Source: Proteles cristata cristata (lineage: Eukaryota; Chordata; Mammalia; Carnivora; Hyaenidae). Taken from it: 64,000 nt of DNA. The notes below the pieces were generated by a model. The model did no database searches. It worked only from the letters and a program-made list of their open reading frames with translations, and was not told the origin of the DNA. Where the stretch lies: the NCBI GenBank assembly GCA_017311185.1, contig JAESUZ010003165.1:992001-1056000 (forward strand), given 5' to 3'. This document shows positions 43,988 to 55,254 of the stretch, one piece after another (positions within the stretch are counted from its first letter, which is position 1; each line of letters starts with the position of its first letter). Both the position numbers and the translations under genes were made by a program.

Positions 43988-46900
43988 CTGAGTGAAAATA
44001 GAAATAAGAGTTAAACAGGAAAAAACGGAACCAATCATAGGCTTTTTGAATTTTTGATGCTAAACCCTACATGCTTCTTTTCCGGACAAGACCACACAAA
44101 AAGAAATCAATAATGATGCAAGTCAGAATCAGCAAAGTAATGGTAAAATGGATTGTAAAATATATATAAGATATTATCTTTTGATAGAAATTAAACAACT
44201 GGAAGTAATCATATAAATTGCTTATAATTCCTAAGACCTCCTTCCCAATTCCATGCACTTCTCTTGATCTTAGGTTTTCTCTTTATGACTGTGTAGCTTC
44301 TGTCAAAGAAGGATGCAACTCGGAGAAAGATCACAAAACTTAGTTTCTCCTTTAATGACATCCAACAGCTTCTGGACTAGTGATTCTCAGACTAAGATAT
44401 CCAGTGGAATCACCCAGGGAGCTCTTAAAACTGTCAAGGTCTAGGTCACAGCCCAGACCAATGAAAGCAGAGTCTCAAGCTTCCCAACTGATATCAAGGT
44501 GCAGCCAAGGTTGAAAACACTTGTTCCAACCATATAGGTGCTTGCCACCAAAACACTGAAGGGCAGGAAAAAAGTTTTGACGCAATTTCTCTTTCCCAAC
44601 TTCGTTATAGAATAGACACTGTTTTTGAGCTAACAATTTTCTTGAAGAAGGTAAGAATTCTTCTTGTCCCTAACAAATATTTTTCTTTATTTTTCTAGCA
44701 CAGATAGTGCTTTTTGTTTTCTGACATTTCAGATTGCTCGGGTAATCATGACATAAACTAGTGGTTGTGAAAAGCAGTCATGTTTTAGAAATGTAATCAA
44801 CTGATGTGAAAGATTTAGCAATAAGCTTTCTGAGATTATAAAAGATTTAACTTGACGTAAAATAAACACTTGATCATTTTCCTACTGTAGTAGACTCTAA
44901 ATCTGATTTCTGATGGCTGAATTTTCTAAAACCTCAAAAAATAAATTTTTGGTTTTGATGACTTATTTTCTACTCTTTTTAATTTTTTTCAGAGAGAGAG
45001 AGAGAGTAAGCAAGCGAGCAGAGGGAAAGAATCTTAAGCAGACTTCATGCTCCCTCCTGAACCTGACATGGGGCTAGATCTCACAAGAGATCATGACCTG
45101 AGCCCAAATCAAGAGTTGGCTGCTTAACCAACTGAGCCGCCCAAGAGCCCCATTTCCTGCTCTTTTAAAAATTAGTGATTTTTTGAACCATTTTATGTTT
45201 TGTTTTTCTACAGAGGACAATTTCAAAGCTATAAAGATCAGAGAAGATAAGCCTATCATGCTCCTAGCTCCATGGGCCATTTGACCACCTGGCCCTGGTT
45301 TTTGCCATTCTTACTATGGAATTTTGACAAGTATTCAATGTTCAGCCCTACGATGAATGCAATCGTTTCCCCCTCTATTACCAGTTACACTTTTCATCGT
45401 GTAATGCTAGTCTAGAAGTCTCTCATTCTGTGTTCTGCCACGTGTGAAGACCTTTTAAATTGTGATACAGTTTAGTGGTAGTTCGGTAGCAAAAAACACA
45501 CACCTTCCTATCATTTCTTTGCAGTAAAGGACAACACCTGGCTCACATATTAAAGTGGACGAACTGGTGCTTTTTGACTTTTTGAAGGCATTATTATTCT
45601 ACCCTCTGCAGTACTCCTATGGGGCTTTAACACTAGGAAAATCACTTCAGTTTAAATAGTTTATTTTTACCTACTGCTTTTCAAAAGTCCTCAGGTGGCA
45701 CTGAGGCTAGATTGACGCAGCGTTTAAGTTTAAAAATTTTAAAAATTACCTCAACGTTCCTCGGAGCTGTCCATAGTTTATAATGAGGTCTGCACCTTCC
45801 TTATAACCTTGATTGAAGCCTTGTTGGAGAGTAACTGCTTTGCCGGCATCTACCCCATCTCTATAACCTTCCTAAAAATAAATAACGAAGAACTGTGGCT
45901 GTAATTAACATCACGTAAGCCAATGTGGGTTTTTCTAGAAAGTCATAGAATCAATTTGGAAAACTGATGAAACAGGCCTTCGCCATTTACTATTTAATAT
46001 AATGGTTCCAAACGACACAGCCATACAACCAAACAGAGGACGCTTCTCATCAGAGTTTATTACTGGCCTATCTCACCGCTGAGCTCTAGGCTTACTCGGC
46101 ACATTTAAAAATACCGATTCCTATTCGGTTTTTTTTTTTTTATGTTTTATTTATTTCTAGGAGAGAGGGAGAGACAGCGTGAGCAGGGGAGGGTCAGAGA
46201 GAGAGGGAGTCACAGACTGAAACAGGCTCCAGGCTCTGAGCTGGCAGTCAGCACAGAGCCCGACGCTGGGCTCGAACCCACGAACCGCGAGATCATGACC
46301 CAAGCGAAAGTCGGACGCTTAACCGACTAAGCCACCCAGGCGCCCCTCCTATTCGGTTTTTAAAAACCCTGTTAACAATGGCTTCACAGAAAGGAAACTG
46401 AGAGAATTACATGTCTGGCCCCTTGGCAGCCTTGACTGGTGTGAATGGGTGAGAAGCCAGGGGCAGTAAACAGGTTGTCAAAGGTCTTTGATAATTAACT
46501 CAAGCCGGGAGAGAGGACACTGGATTAGCGAAAAAGAAGTATAATTTAAGAAAATTAAAAAAAAAATTTTAAATTTATTTCCGAGAGAGAGGGAGACGGT
46601 GTAAGCAGGGGAGGGGCAGAGAGAGAGGGAGACACAGAATCTGAAGCAGCTCCAGGCTCTGAGCTGTCAGCACAGAGCCCGACGCGGGGCTCGAACCCAC
46701 GACCCGCCGATCATGACCTGAGCGAAAGCCGGACACTTAACCGACTGAGCCCCCCGGGCGCGCCCCTAAACTTAGTTTTAACGAGTCAGGAGACGAACGA
46801 GACACGGGTAATGCACGCCTGACAAGACAGAACCCAGCTTCGGCACCCTCGCCCGCCCAGCGGCAGCCTTCCTTCACTGTCACGGTCAAGTTCACGTGTC

Positions 46901-47254
46901 CACACGTCCTCACTTGAGGCCCTTCACCCCGTTAAGCTACCCCCGCACACCCGCCCTCGCACAGCCGTAAGCGGCACAGCCGCTGTGGAGGTTTCTCCCC
47001 CCGCGTCTCCGAGAGCCTCACAGTCTACACCACGTTCGGTTCGGTCCGTGCCCGGCGCCACGCAGGTTCGGGCCCCCGCGGCCGGCCCGCGCCCCCCGCC
47101 CCCCGCTCCCGCCGCGCGGCTTTACTTTGACCCGTCGCAGCATGTGGCTCTGCCATTCCCGCCGCACCAGGAGCGCCTCGTCCGCCTCCTCGTCAAACAC
47201 GTCCCCCGCCCCCGCGGGGCCCCGGGCCGGCGCGGCGCCCCGCAGCCACGACAT
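43558..47254 (-). CDS. YAE1: YAE1, complete coding region in three exons (226 aa)
   Basis: YAE1 is the maturation factor that pairs with LTO1 (ORAOV1). The complex is an adaptor that brings the cytosolic iron-sulfur assembly (CIA) targeting machinery to the ribosome-recycling ATPase ABCE1/Rli1. Three minus-strand exons (47254-47126, 45871-45750, 43987-43558) join as 129+122+430 = 681 bp, which is 226 codons plus stop and equals the human length as I remember it. The N-terminal acidic segment DVFDEEADEALLVRREWQ, the glycine-spaced deca-GX3 region and the C-terminus DVLQHLKQL are recognisable. All splice sites are GT/AG and phases match. No frameshift or in-frame stop is present, so this is an intact ortholog. 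Introns are 1254 and 1762 bp. Intron 1 holds two SINEs and intron 2 holds one SINE plus a MER5A-like relic. Confidence 0.97.
44376..44522. mobile_element. MER5A-like hAT DNA transposon relic (YAE1 intron 2)
   Basis: ctagtgattctcagactaag, ggaatcacccagggagctct, agcagagtctcaagcttccc and ggttgaaaacacttgtt follow MER5A, including its near-palindromic ends. Confidence 0.75.
44985..45151 (-). mobile_element. Older CAN SINE, antisense (YAE1 intron 2)
   Basis: ttttcagagagagagagaga through gagccgcccaagagcccc. Flanked by ttttctactctttttaa and tttcctgctcttttaaa. It lies in the same orientation as YAE1. Confidence 0.85.
45750..45871 (-). CDS. YAE1: YAE1 coding exon 2 (deca-GX3 motif)
   Basis: 122-bp exon coding for residues 44-83 plus two bases of a split serine codon (AG|T). 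The acceptor is tttttag|GAAGG and the donor GTTGAG|gtaatt. The peptide contains spaced glycines (EGYRDGVDAGKAV, then QQGFNQGYKEGAD and NYGQLRG), which is the deca-GX3 pattern through which YAE1 and LTO1 interact in the characterised yeast and human proteins. It is too short for an ORF scan to find, but both junction phases fit exons 1 and 3 exactly. Confidence 0.95.
46134..46347 (-). mobile_element. CAN SINE (SINEC), young (YAE1 intron 1)
   Basis: tttctaggagagagggagag to ccacccaggcgcccc. Perfect 14-bp target duplication cctattcggttttt (46120-46133 and 46348-46361). Confidence 0.96.
46565..46766 (-). mobile_element. CAN SINE (SINEC) (YAE1 intron 1, next to the CpG island)
   Basis: atttatttccgagagagagg through gagccccccgggcgcgcccc. 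Lies a few hundred bp from exon 1 in the gene's own orientation. Confidence 0.93.
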
Positions 47255-47600
47255 CTCCCCGGCAACCCGGCGCGGCCGCCGGAAGCGCCGGCGACTCCTT
47301 CCGGCCCGGGGGCGGGGCGGCGGCCGGGTCGCGCGGGGCGCCGGGTCGCGCGCGTCTGTGGTGGCGCGTGCGGTCGGGCGGCTCCGGGCCGCGGCTGGGG
47401 CGGACCCACGGGTGTCCCTGGGCCTGGGGCGGGGGGGCCGGCGAGGCGGGTTCGTCGGTCGCGCGCCCGCCCGGCGCGGCCCTCACGGCGGCGCCGCGGG
47501 GCCGGGGTCCGGGGGGCCGGGAGGGACCCTCCGCCGCGGCGCGGCCCTCACGGCCGCGAGGCGCCTCGGATGTCGTGAGTGAAGGGACACCAGGAGCTCT
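46850..47600 (-). promoter_or_regulatory. YAE1: YAE1 CpG-island promoter
   Basis: Dense CpG and about 75-80% GC surround YAE1 exon 1, with no TATA box in sight, as expected for a housekeeping promoter. Two ETS/GABP-type sites face each other just upstream of the start codon: ccggaagc at 47279-47286 and ccttccgg at 47297-47304. The island extends roughly 300 bp further upstream, so divergent antisense transcription is plausible. Long plus-strand open frames here (for example 46985-47578) are GC-rich artefacts. Confidence 0.85.
47126..47254 (-). CDS. YAE1: YAE1 coding exon 1
   Basis: Codes for residues 1-43, beginning MSWLRGAAPARG and ending HMLRRVK. The ATG is preceded by GGGGAG, so position -3 is a purine. 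The exon ends AAA|gtaaag in phase 0. The acidic FDEEADE stretch and the following REWQSHM are the conserved N-terminal part of the YAE1 family. The exon lies inside a CpG island, and the open frame that continues past the donor for about 36 residues is intron read-through. Confidence 0.95.
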
Positions 47601-47604
47601 GCTC

Positions 47605-48110
47605 TTTGCCTGGTGGCGTCGTAACGGCGGTTTGTTTATTTAACGATGTTTTCTTTTTTTCCCCCCGTCGTGCCTGTTCGGACACGTCAGTGACGACGCT
47701 TCCCGGCTCGCCTCCGCCTTTCGTTCCGGTGGACGGGACGGGATGAACCCAAAGCACGTAGAAGTGAAAAGCAGTTTGCTGCAAGGTCACAAAGGACACA
47801 TGCTATGAAAAAGAATTTAAAACATAAGCAGAGGGCGCCGTGAGCACGTGTGTGAGGGTGGGTTTAGGTTATCATTTTTAAATGCTCAGAAACTTGCATT
47901 GTATATATGTATATAATTAGTATATATGTATATACATACATATAATTTAGTTGGTAAGTCCGTGTATAAAGAATGTATGAAAATATTCTATACTTGGCCA
48001 CATAAAGTACTTTAATAAACTTAAAAACCCAGACATTTTATACGTCCTGTTTCATCATCCAACAAAATTGGTAATTAATTTTTAAAATAGACTCCAATAA
48101 TTATAATACT
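47605..48110. other. Upstream flank of YAE1; no gene seen
   Basis: GC content drops sharply after about 47.6 kb. Includes the TATA/TATG simple repeat at 47896-47950. No exon seen. Confidence 0.4.
47896..47950. repeat. (TATATG)n AT-rich simple repeat
   Basis: Imperfect alternating gtatatatgtatata-type run. Confidence 0.8.
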
Positions 48111-48119
48111 GGGCATTAG

Positions 48120-49240
48120 AAACGCCTTTGTAAAATTGGGATCCAAGGGGAAATAAAAATTAAAATGACATATAATAAGCAGTTAACATCTGAACACTTC
48201 CTGCTAGAAAACATGGGACCAAATGAAAGCTTATACTGAGGCAATTCGATAGGCTTGAATATATTATTAGAGAAGAAAGAAAAAATACATAAATTTTGTT
48301 ATATATCTTAATTAGCAACAAAACAAAATGGTAGTAAGAGAAACAATAAAGATATCAATTGAAATTAATAAAAAAGAAAATCCCCAAACTTACATAAATA
48401 AATCCTAAAGCTGGAAGACACCGATAAGAGATAATCTTTTTTTTTTTTTGAAGTAATCTCAATGTGGGGCTTGAACTCACTACTTCAAGATCAAGAGTTG
48501 AATGCTCCATGACTGAGCCAGCCACCTATCCTGGGTAATCCTCTTTTGACCTTGATTTAAGAAAAAAAGAAAAAAAAAAAAGGAAAAAAAATTATACAAA
48601 GTAGCAATGAGAAAGGGGGTAATGACGCAGAAAGAAATTCCAGTGCTATACGTTGCTAACTGAAGTTCAACAGTCACACATTGGAAAACCTAGGAGATGT
48701 GAATGACTTTCTGATAAAGGTGACCCAGTAACTAGAAAACAGGAAGACACTAATTACCCTAGAAAAATTGGACATTAAGTATCTGCTATAAAAAATAGCA
48801 TGAAGACTTGACACACAGGTAAATTCTTTAAATCCTTTTTAATCTTTAAAGGACAATGGATAGTTCAGTATTTTTTACTCTTCTAGGGCAAAGAAGATGA
48901 TCCCCGTTATTATTCATTTTTTAAAATTATTCAACATTCTTTTGAAGACTTAAACGAAAGAGAGAGGTAAATAATCTTAAAATGTTGGATAATAAGAGAT
49001 GAAGTGTTTTTTTTTTTGATGTTTATATAATTGTATACACATAAAACCCAAAGGAATTCCATTAAAAACAACAGAATAAGGGAATTTGATAAGGCCTCTG
49101 GCTATCAGAAAAATAGACCAACAGCCTTTTAATTTTTTGGCAATAACCATCTAAATGTAAATGAGATAAATACTGCACTTGCAGTACCAACAAATGCTAT
49201 TAGATACAGTAGTTATATATTTGCTTAGTATTTAGTACTT
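48120..49240 (+). mobile_element. L1M/HAL1-like LINE fragment, sense
   Basis: A-rich decayed L1-type coding text. Landmarks include agaaacaataaagatatcaa, taaataaatcctaaagctgg, agttcaacagtcacacattg and ataaaacccaaaggaattcc. Interrupted by an old SINE. Many stops. Confidence 0.5.
48441..48530 (-). mobile_element. Old short CAN SINE, antisense
   Basis: gaagtaatctcaatgtgggg, cttgaactcactacttcaag and actgagccagccacctatcc. Confidence 0.75.
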
Positions 49241-49269
49241 ACTTAGTATTTATACATGCCAGGAATACA

Positions 49270-50215
49270 TTTTACGAAATCAACTTTGTTGAGGTATAAT
49301 TTACATGCAGTAATATGCATCCATTTTTAGTGTAGAGTTTGATGAGTTTTGACATACGTATACCCCTGAGTAACCACAACTGAATCTAGATACAGAAATT
49401 TCCATCACCCCGGAAAATTTCCTCTTACTTCTTTGCAGTCAGCCCCTCACTCCTTGAGGCAACCTCTGATTAAATGTCTATCACTCTAAATTAGTTTTGC
49501 CAGCTTTAGAACTTGACAGAAGTGGAATCATATATGTCTGTTTAAATATTTGGCTCTTTGACTCAACACAGTGTTTCTGAGATTAATTCACGTGGTTACA
49601 TGTACCAATAGGTTATTTTCATTTCATTGCCAGGTACTCTTCATTGTACGGCTATACCAGAATTTGCTCCTTCACGTATTGTTTGGATTGTCTCCAGTTC
49701 TTCGCTGTTGTGAATAAACCTGCTATGATGGAAACCAACTTGACAGTAAACTATAAAAACAACAACAGAAACCAATCTGCTGTGAACATTCTTGTACAAG
49801 GTGTTTTGTGGACAAGTTTTCATTTCTCTAAAGTGAATGTCTAGAGGTGTAGTTGTTGAGTCATGTGGTAAAGACACATTTAACTTTATAAGAAACTGCC
49901 AAACGGTTTTCCAAAGTGATTGTTCCATTTCATACTCCTACCAGCAGTGTATGCAGATGTCACTTGCCCCACACCCTCTTCCTCACTTGGAATTGTTGGT
50001 CTTTTTACTGTTCGCTCTTCTGATAGGTGAGTAGTGGTTTCACACTGTGTTTTCCTTCTCGTTTCTCTGATGGCTTAAGATATTGAATATCTTTTCACGT
50101 GCTTATTTTCCATTTGCATCTCTGTTTAAATGAAGTCTTTGTCCATCTAAAAAACAATTGGCTTGTCTTACTGTATTTCAAGGATTCTTCTGTCCTTTGT
50201 CAGATACCCGAGTGG
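49270..50215 (-). mobile_element. L1M 3' UTR, antisense
   Basis: ttgttgaggtataatttaca, gtggaatcatatatgtctgt, gaaactgccaaacggttttc, tactcctaccagcagtgtat, gaatatcttttcacgtgctt and tcctttgtcagatacc: the complement of an old L1 3' UTR in order. Host for the tiny L1 insertion at 49729-49769. Confidence 0.88.
49729..49769 (+). mobile_element. Ultra-short L1 insertion (about 40 bp)
   Basis: gaaaccaacttgacagtaaa with ctataaaaacaacaac is the extreme 3' end of the carnivore L1 (compare aaccaacttgacaatcaac at about 60830). It interrupts the older L1M exactly where the host should read tgctatgaacattcttg. The host bases tgctatga/tgctgtga recur on either side as an imperfect target duplication. Confidence 0.75.
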
Positions 50216-50219
50216 CACA

Positions 50220-51460
50220 TAGGTTCTTTGCATTAGTTATATCCATCGGGAGACAGGTGTGGAGATAGAGTTAGTTCATGAAATTTCCTGGGGAACAGGG
50301 AACAGAATGCCCATGAAAGGTAAAAGGTGGAGGAGGGACGATTAGGCAGAGAAAGCCTATGCAAAGGGATGCTGATCTGATCCCTGTGCTAGGCAGTTCA
50401 CTAGGTAGATCTCACAGATTCTGGACAACATAAAAGGGAGTCAGGAGCAGAGGGCAAAGAGGTGAAGAGGAGTCTTTTGTTCAGTGCCCGGGGCCGGGCT
50501 TTGGGGCCCCTGCCACGCTCTGTTACTGGCTGGGGGATGCCCTGGAAGAGTGTGACCTTGGCTGGGAGTCTGAGACATACGCCGTAGGTGCTTACTAACA
50601 GGTGGAGGCTGACAGTTGTACTCCTTTGTCAAGAACCAGATGATCTTTCAAGGTCCTTAGGAGTGTGTGATTCAGTGTTTTCAAAAATAGCTATCCTTTC
50701 TCTCTCTCTCTCTCTCTCTTTTTAATGAACTGTAAATAACAGCGACACCTGCATCAATTTTGGTGTCACGATGTGAACTTAACTCAAAGTATTTAGCAAA
50801 CTTATCTTGCAGCTCCATATCTCTTATATAAATACTCTGTGATGAGGTCAAGCTCTAGGATTCACTCTGTTCTTTCCCTGTTCTTTCTGCTTATCGTCCA
50901 TTCTTGTCTTTTCTTTCAGAGCCTTCAACAATTCTTTTTTATGTCCTTCTCTTCCCCATCTCTTGCTGAGTTTCATTCTTTATCTCAGTCTCCCACACTT
51001 AATTTGTGCCTTTGCAAACTGCTATTTTGTAGTTAGTGTAATAAACTCGTAGGAGGGCGCAGACCTTTTCTCAGTTTCTCTCCCAAGTTTCTAGCGTGCT
51101 GGCTTTCACCATGAAGCCTCTGGCAGCCAGCCAGCGGAACTCCTAATTTCCATATGCCTGGTGAAGTACTTTCCCTCTTTTCCTTGTCCTTTCTAAACTT
51201 TTCATATGTTCTCCGATTCGCAGTCGTATTCAGTGATTAAGTCCTTGGGTGCTGTCTGTTAATTGCTTATGTCAGGTTTGCTCTAAGACATATTATAATA
51301 CGAAATAATGTACTTAATAGTAATATGAAAAATAAGATTGTTGTTAGGGGTGAAAATGATAGGAGAGCATTCAGTATGTGGCTCCTAAAGAGCGAACCTT
51401 GAATAAGGAGAGGAGGGTAGCTGGTAGATCTGTGCAGAGTTGCCACCTTTATTTTATTTA
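50220..51460. other. Unassigned DNA
   Basis: No exon seen. Includes the TC microsatellite at 50698-50720. Confidence 0.35.
50698..50720. repeat. (TC)n microsatellite
   Basis: Eleven uninterrupted TC units. Confidence 0.9.
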
Positions 51461-51464
51461 CTTT

Positions 51465-51660
51465 ACTTTTTAAAAAATGGTTATTTTGAGAGGGAGAGAG
51501 AGCCAGTGAGGGAGGGGCAGAGCGCGAGGGAGACACAGAATCGGAAGCAGGCTCCAAGCTCTCTGCACAGAGCCCGACGCGGGGCTCGAACCCACGAATG
51601 ATGAAATCATGACTTGAGCCGAAGTCAGACACTCAACCGACTGAGCCACCCAGGCGCCCC
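51465..51660 (-). mobile_element. CAN SINE (SINEC), antisense
   Basis: aatggttattttgagaggga through gagccacccaggcgcccc. Confidence 0.93.
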
Positions 51661-51993
51661 TCCTTTATTTTAAACTACTGTGTCCATAGAAGACCCCAGT
51701 TATAATAGAACTGTTAAAGCTAAGAGGAAAATTATTAGTCTGATGAAGACTGTTTATTGAATATTAGAAAGAATGAAGCGGAGATGTCAGACAGGAACCC
51801 TAACTGATCTTTCTCAAAAGGCCTGTTGATGGACAGCTTTGTCTAATAGCATTTCAACATGTTCAAGTCAGTCTTATCTTTAAAGCAACCGTTCTCATCT
51901 CCACACTGTCCCCTAGCTGTTGCTCTATGCTTCTTTTCCCTTTAGAACTAACTTTCTGGAGTCGGTGTCTGTACCTCTGTACCTTCCACTTTT

Positions 51994-52215
51994 TTTTTTT
52001 AATTTTTTTTTTTAATTTTTATTTCTAGGAGAGAGAGAGAGAGAGACAGCGTGAGCAGGGGAGGGTCAGAGAGAGAGGAGTCACAGACTGAAACAGGCTC
52101 CAGGCTCTGAGCTGGCAGTCAGCACAGAGCCCACGCGGGGCTCGAACCCACAAACCGCGAGATCATGACCCAAGCGAAAGTCGGACGCTTAACCGACTAA
52201 GCCACCCAGGCGCCC
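51994..52215 (-). mobile_element. CAN SINE (SINEC), young, antisense
   Basis: Poly-T to ccacccaggcgccc. Perfect 17-bp target duplication ctgtaccttccactttt (51977-51993 and 52216-52232). Confidence 0.96.
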
Positions 52216-52279
52216 CTGTACCTTCCACTTTTGAACACAGTGCGATCTGCCTTCCAACCCCGGTGCTCCGTTTAAAATG

Positions 52280-53290
52280 GGAGTGAGGGGGGAGGGGCGA
52301 CTTCCACAGTATTTTATCTCATGACCCAAACCTCTCCTTCCAGCCCAGCCGTTCTCTGCATGTCAGACTCATGTCTGTATCCGCCTCCGTGAGGCTACCT
52401 CCACTTGAACTTGCTGTAGGCATTGCAGTGCGCTACATCTGAATTCATCTTTTTTTCCCCTTTTCTTTCAGTTTCCCTCCTCCCCTTCTGTTTTCTGGCT
52501 CCCTGATGCTCAAACTAAGCAGCAGGCACCGGTGACACCAGCATCACCTGGGAGCTGTCAGACACGCGGAGTTCCCGGTCCCGTTCCAAACCTGTTGAGC
52601 CAGAATCTGCACTCTCAGGTGCTTCGCGCTGCGTCAAGTTTGAGACGCGTTGCACCTCATTGCATGGCCACCGCATCCGCTCATTCACCACGTCCTGAAT
52701 ATTCGTCCATTTTTCTTCATTCTCACTGCCACCTCCCTGGTGCAGGCTGCTCTTGCGTCCTCCCTGGTTGCCCCACAGCATCTGACTGGCCCTCCCGCCT
52801 CATGTCGCATCCCTCTTCCAACCCATTCTCCCTGGTTAGAGCATCCTTCCCAAAGCCAAATCTGATAGGGCCCCTCGTGTGGGTGCCTGCAGGCCCTTCT
52901 CACTGCTCTCCGGAGAAACTCCAAATGCCTTCATGTAGTTGGGCACCTACTCCGCTTTCTGGTCTCATTTCTTACCCCCCCGTTTTCAGGCCTTTGCCAG
53001 ATAATTTTCCCTCTGCCTAGGCGTGTAGTCCATACTGCTGTCAAGGGCGACCTCTACTCGATGTCACCTCCATTTGGAAGTTTTCTCGGATCTTCCAAGT
53101 CTGGGTTAGTTGTCCCTCTTATGTGTGTTACAGTCTTTACTGCCTTGTGTTATAAATGCCTCACTGTCTGCCTTCCCTACTAACCTGTCAGCTCTCCGAG
53201 GCAGCGACTGAGTGTCCTGGTTAACTCGTTTATCCCAATTGCCGAGCATAGCCCTCAATAAATATTTATTAAATGAATGAATGAATTTCA
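52280..53290 (+). mobile_element. L2 LINE with intact 3' terminus, interrupted by MER5A
   Basis: ggctacctccacttgaactt, tcactgccacctccctggtg, ctgccttccctactaacctg, cctcaataaatatttattaa and the diagnostic terminal atgaatgaatgaatt. Sense orientation, about 0.9 kb of L2. Confidence 0.82.
52519..52650. mobile_element. MER5A-like hAT relic inside L2
   Basis: gcagcaggcaccggtgacac, cagcatcacctgggagctgt, gagccagaatctgcactctc and gtttgagacgcgttgc follow MER5A. Confidence 0.72.
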
Positions 53291-53627
53291 TTAAAAATTC
53301 TTCGAGTATTTTACTCTAAATAAAGTTTTACATAGTAATAAACTTGTCTGTAAATCCAGGTTAAACAAAAATTTACTGAGATTAGGTTGTTACAGAGTGA
53401 CGGGTGAGTAGGCTGGTAACCTAGAGTAGGCTAGGGGACGTACAGAAAGTTAGCATAAACTCACTTCTCATGGATCTTTAAAAAGTTTTACTTTCAGTTT
53501 CATAACCAGGTTTTTAAGAGTCATTTATTCTAAAGTCTATATGTTTAATTGATTTGGGCATGCACAGTGGGACATATGCTTCTTGATCTTGTCCATACTT
53601 GTGTTACTAGTTTTACCTTACCTCTTA

Positions 53628-53848
53628 GGGGTGCCGGGTGGCTCAGTCGGCTAAGTGTCAACTTCAGCTCAGGTCATGATCTCGCGGTTCTTGGGTTTGA
53701 GCCCCACGTCGGGCTCTATGCTGACAGTTAGCTCAGAGCCTAGAGCCTGCTTCAGATTCTGTGACTCCCTCTCTCTCTGACCCTCCCCTGCTCATGCTGT
53801 CTCCCTCTCCCTCTCTCTCTCAGAAATAAATAAAACATTAAAAAAATT
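53628..53848 (+). mobile_element. CAN SINE (SINEC)
   Basis: ggggtgccgggtggctcagt to cagaaataaataaaacatt. Flanked by cttacctcttag on both sides. Confidence 0.95.
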
Positions 53849-54309
53849 GAACTTACCTCTTAGTTTTGAGGTCTTCAGGTTTCCCAGTGATGACCTTGGA
53901 CTCAGCTTTCTTATGCTTTATTTTTCTCATCAATAAAATTATAAAATGTGCCATTCATAGGGCCACTAAAAAAACAAATGCTGCGATCCAAACCACAGTG
54001 AGATACCACAAAATACCCACTAGATGACTCTGATAAAAAAGTAACTCAGTGACTTTGCTTTTGGGACTGGCACACTGGGAGCTTAGAAGTTGTCTCTTCA
54101 TCCTAGAAACAACTAAAAAGGTGAACAAATGGAAAAATCAAAAACTCTTCGTAGATCCATCAGAGAAGTGAGGTCACAGAACAAGCCTCTGTCCTCCAGA
54201 CACAGACAAGTGCATACAGAGAATCACAATTTAATGGAGCACAAACGTGAAAGCAGAAACCTCTGTGGGAACCAGTGATGATGTGGAAGACGTAGAAGGT
54301 GTAGTATGT

Positions 54310-54985
54310 ATGTGTGTGCACACAGTAGAACGTTATTAAGCCATAGAAAAGAATGAAATCTTGCCATTTGCAACGACATGGATGAAACTAGAGAATGTAC
54401 TGCTAAGCAAAAAAAAAAAATCAGTCTGAGAAAGACAAATACCACATGATCTTACTCATATATGGAATTTAAGGCAGAAAACAAGCAAAGGAAAAAAATT
54501 AAGACAAAGAAGCAAATCAAGAAACAGGCTCTTTTTTTTCCCAAAGTTTATTTACTTATTCTGAAAGAGAGAGAACACACACGCCTGTATTCCCATGCTT
54601 AAGAGCAGGGGAGGGACGGAGAGAGAGAGAGAGAGAGGAAAGGCAGAGGGGGAGAGAGAATCCCAAGCAGGCTCCACACTGTCAGCATGGAGCCCAGTGT
54701 AGGATTCCATCTCAGGAACTGTGAGATCATGACCTGAACCAAAATCAAGAGTCAGACGTTTAACTGACTGAGCCACCCAGTCGCCCTCAGACTCTTGATT
54801 TAAGAGAACAAGTGATGGTTACCAGAGGGGAGGGAAGTGGGGGGATGGGTTAAATAGTTGATGGGATTAAGAAATGCACATGGTGCGATGAGCACACAGC
54901 GATGTACAGAAGTGTTGAGTCACTATATGGTACACCTGAAACTAACATAATACTGAGTGTTAACTAACTGGAATTAAAATAAAAA
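54310..54985 (+). mobile_element. Carnivore L1 3' UTR, split by a SINE
   Basis: gccatttgcaacgacatgga, aataccacatgatcttactc, agtgatggttaccagagggg, atatggtacacctgaaacta and cataatactgagtgttaact. Sense orientation, from the late L1 body to the A-rich tail. Confidence 0.88.
54541..54786 (-). mobile_element. CAN SINE (SINEC), antisense, inside L1
   Basis: caaagtttatttacttattc through gagccacccagtcgccc. Confidence 0.92.
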
Positions 54986-54989
54986 TATC

Positions 54990-55132
54990 TAAAGGAAATG
55001 GACCACTATAATTCAGGATGTTGACAGTAGCGGAGGTGGGGGCTGGCAGGAGGTATATTGGAAATCTCTGTACCTTCTGCTCAATTTTGGTGTGAACCTA
55101 AATGTACTCTAAAAATAAAATATTACGAAAAA
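54990..55132 (+). mobile_element. Older L1M 3' terminal fragment
   Basis: gtatattggaaatctctgta, ccttctgctcaattttggtg, tgaacctaaatgtactctaa and aaataaaatatta match an L1M 3' end. Confidence 0.7.
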
Positions 55133-55254
55133 AACCTGAGCAGCTTCTTACAAAAAAATTTAATTTTTTAAGAGCATGGGAGGGGAGAGGAAAGAAGTAA
55201 AAAGTTTTCTTTTTGATATGACCCGGCGCCTCAACCTTAGCTGGTCATTATAAA

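Noticed and set aside
47018..47125. Extension of YAE1 exon 1 past RVK into VKPRGGSGG…
   Set aside because: Read-through of the intron. The GT donor at 47125/47124 and in-phase exon 2 give the known YAE1 continuation.
46985..47582. 197- and 151-codon plus-strand frames over the YAE1 promoter
   Set aside because: GC-island artefacts antisense to YAE1 exon 1. No recognisable domain or conserved feature.
52532..53020. 162-codon plus-strand frame
   Set aside because: Overlies an L2 relic and a MER5A relic; pyrimidine-rich repeat text gives Pro/Ser-rich nonsense.
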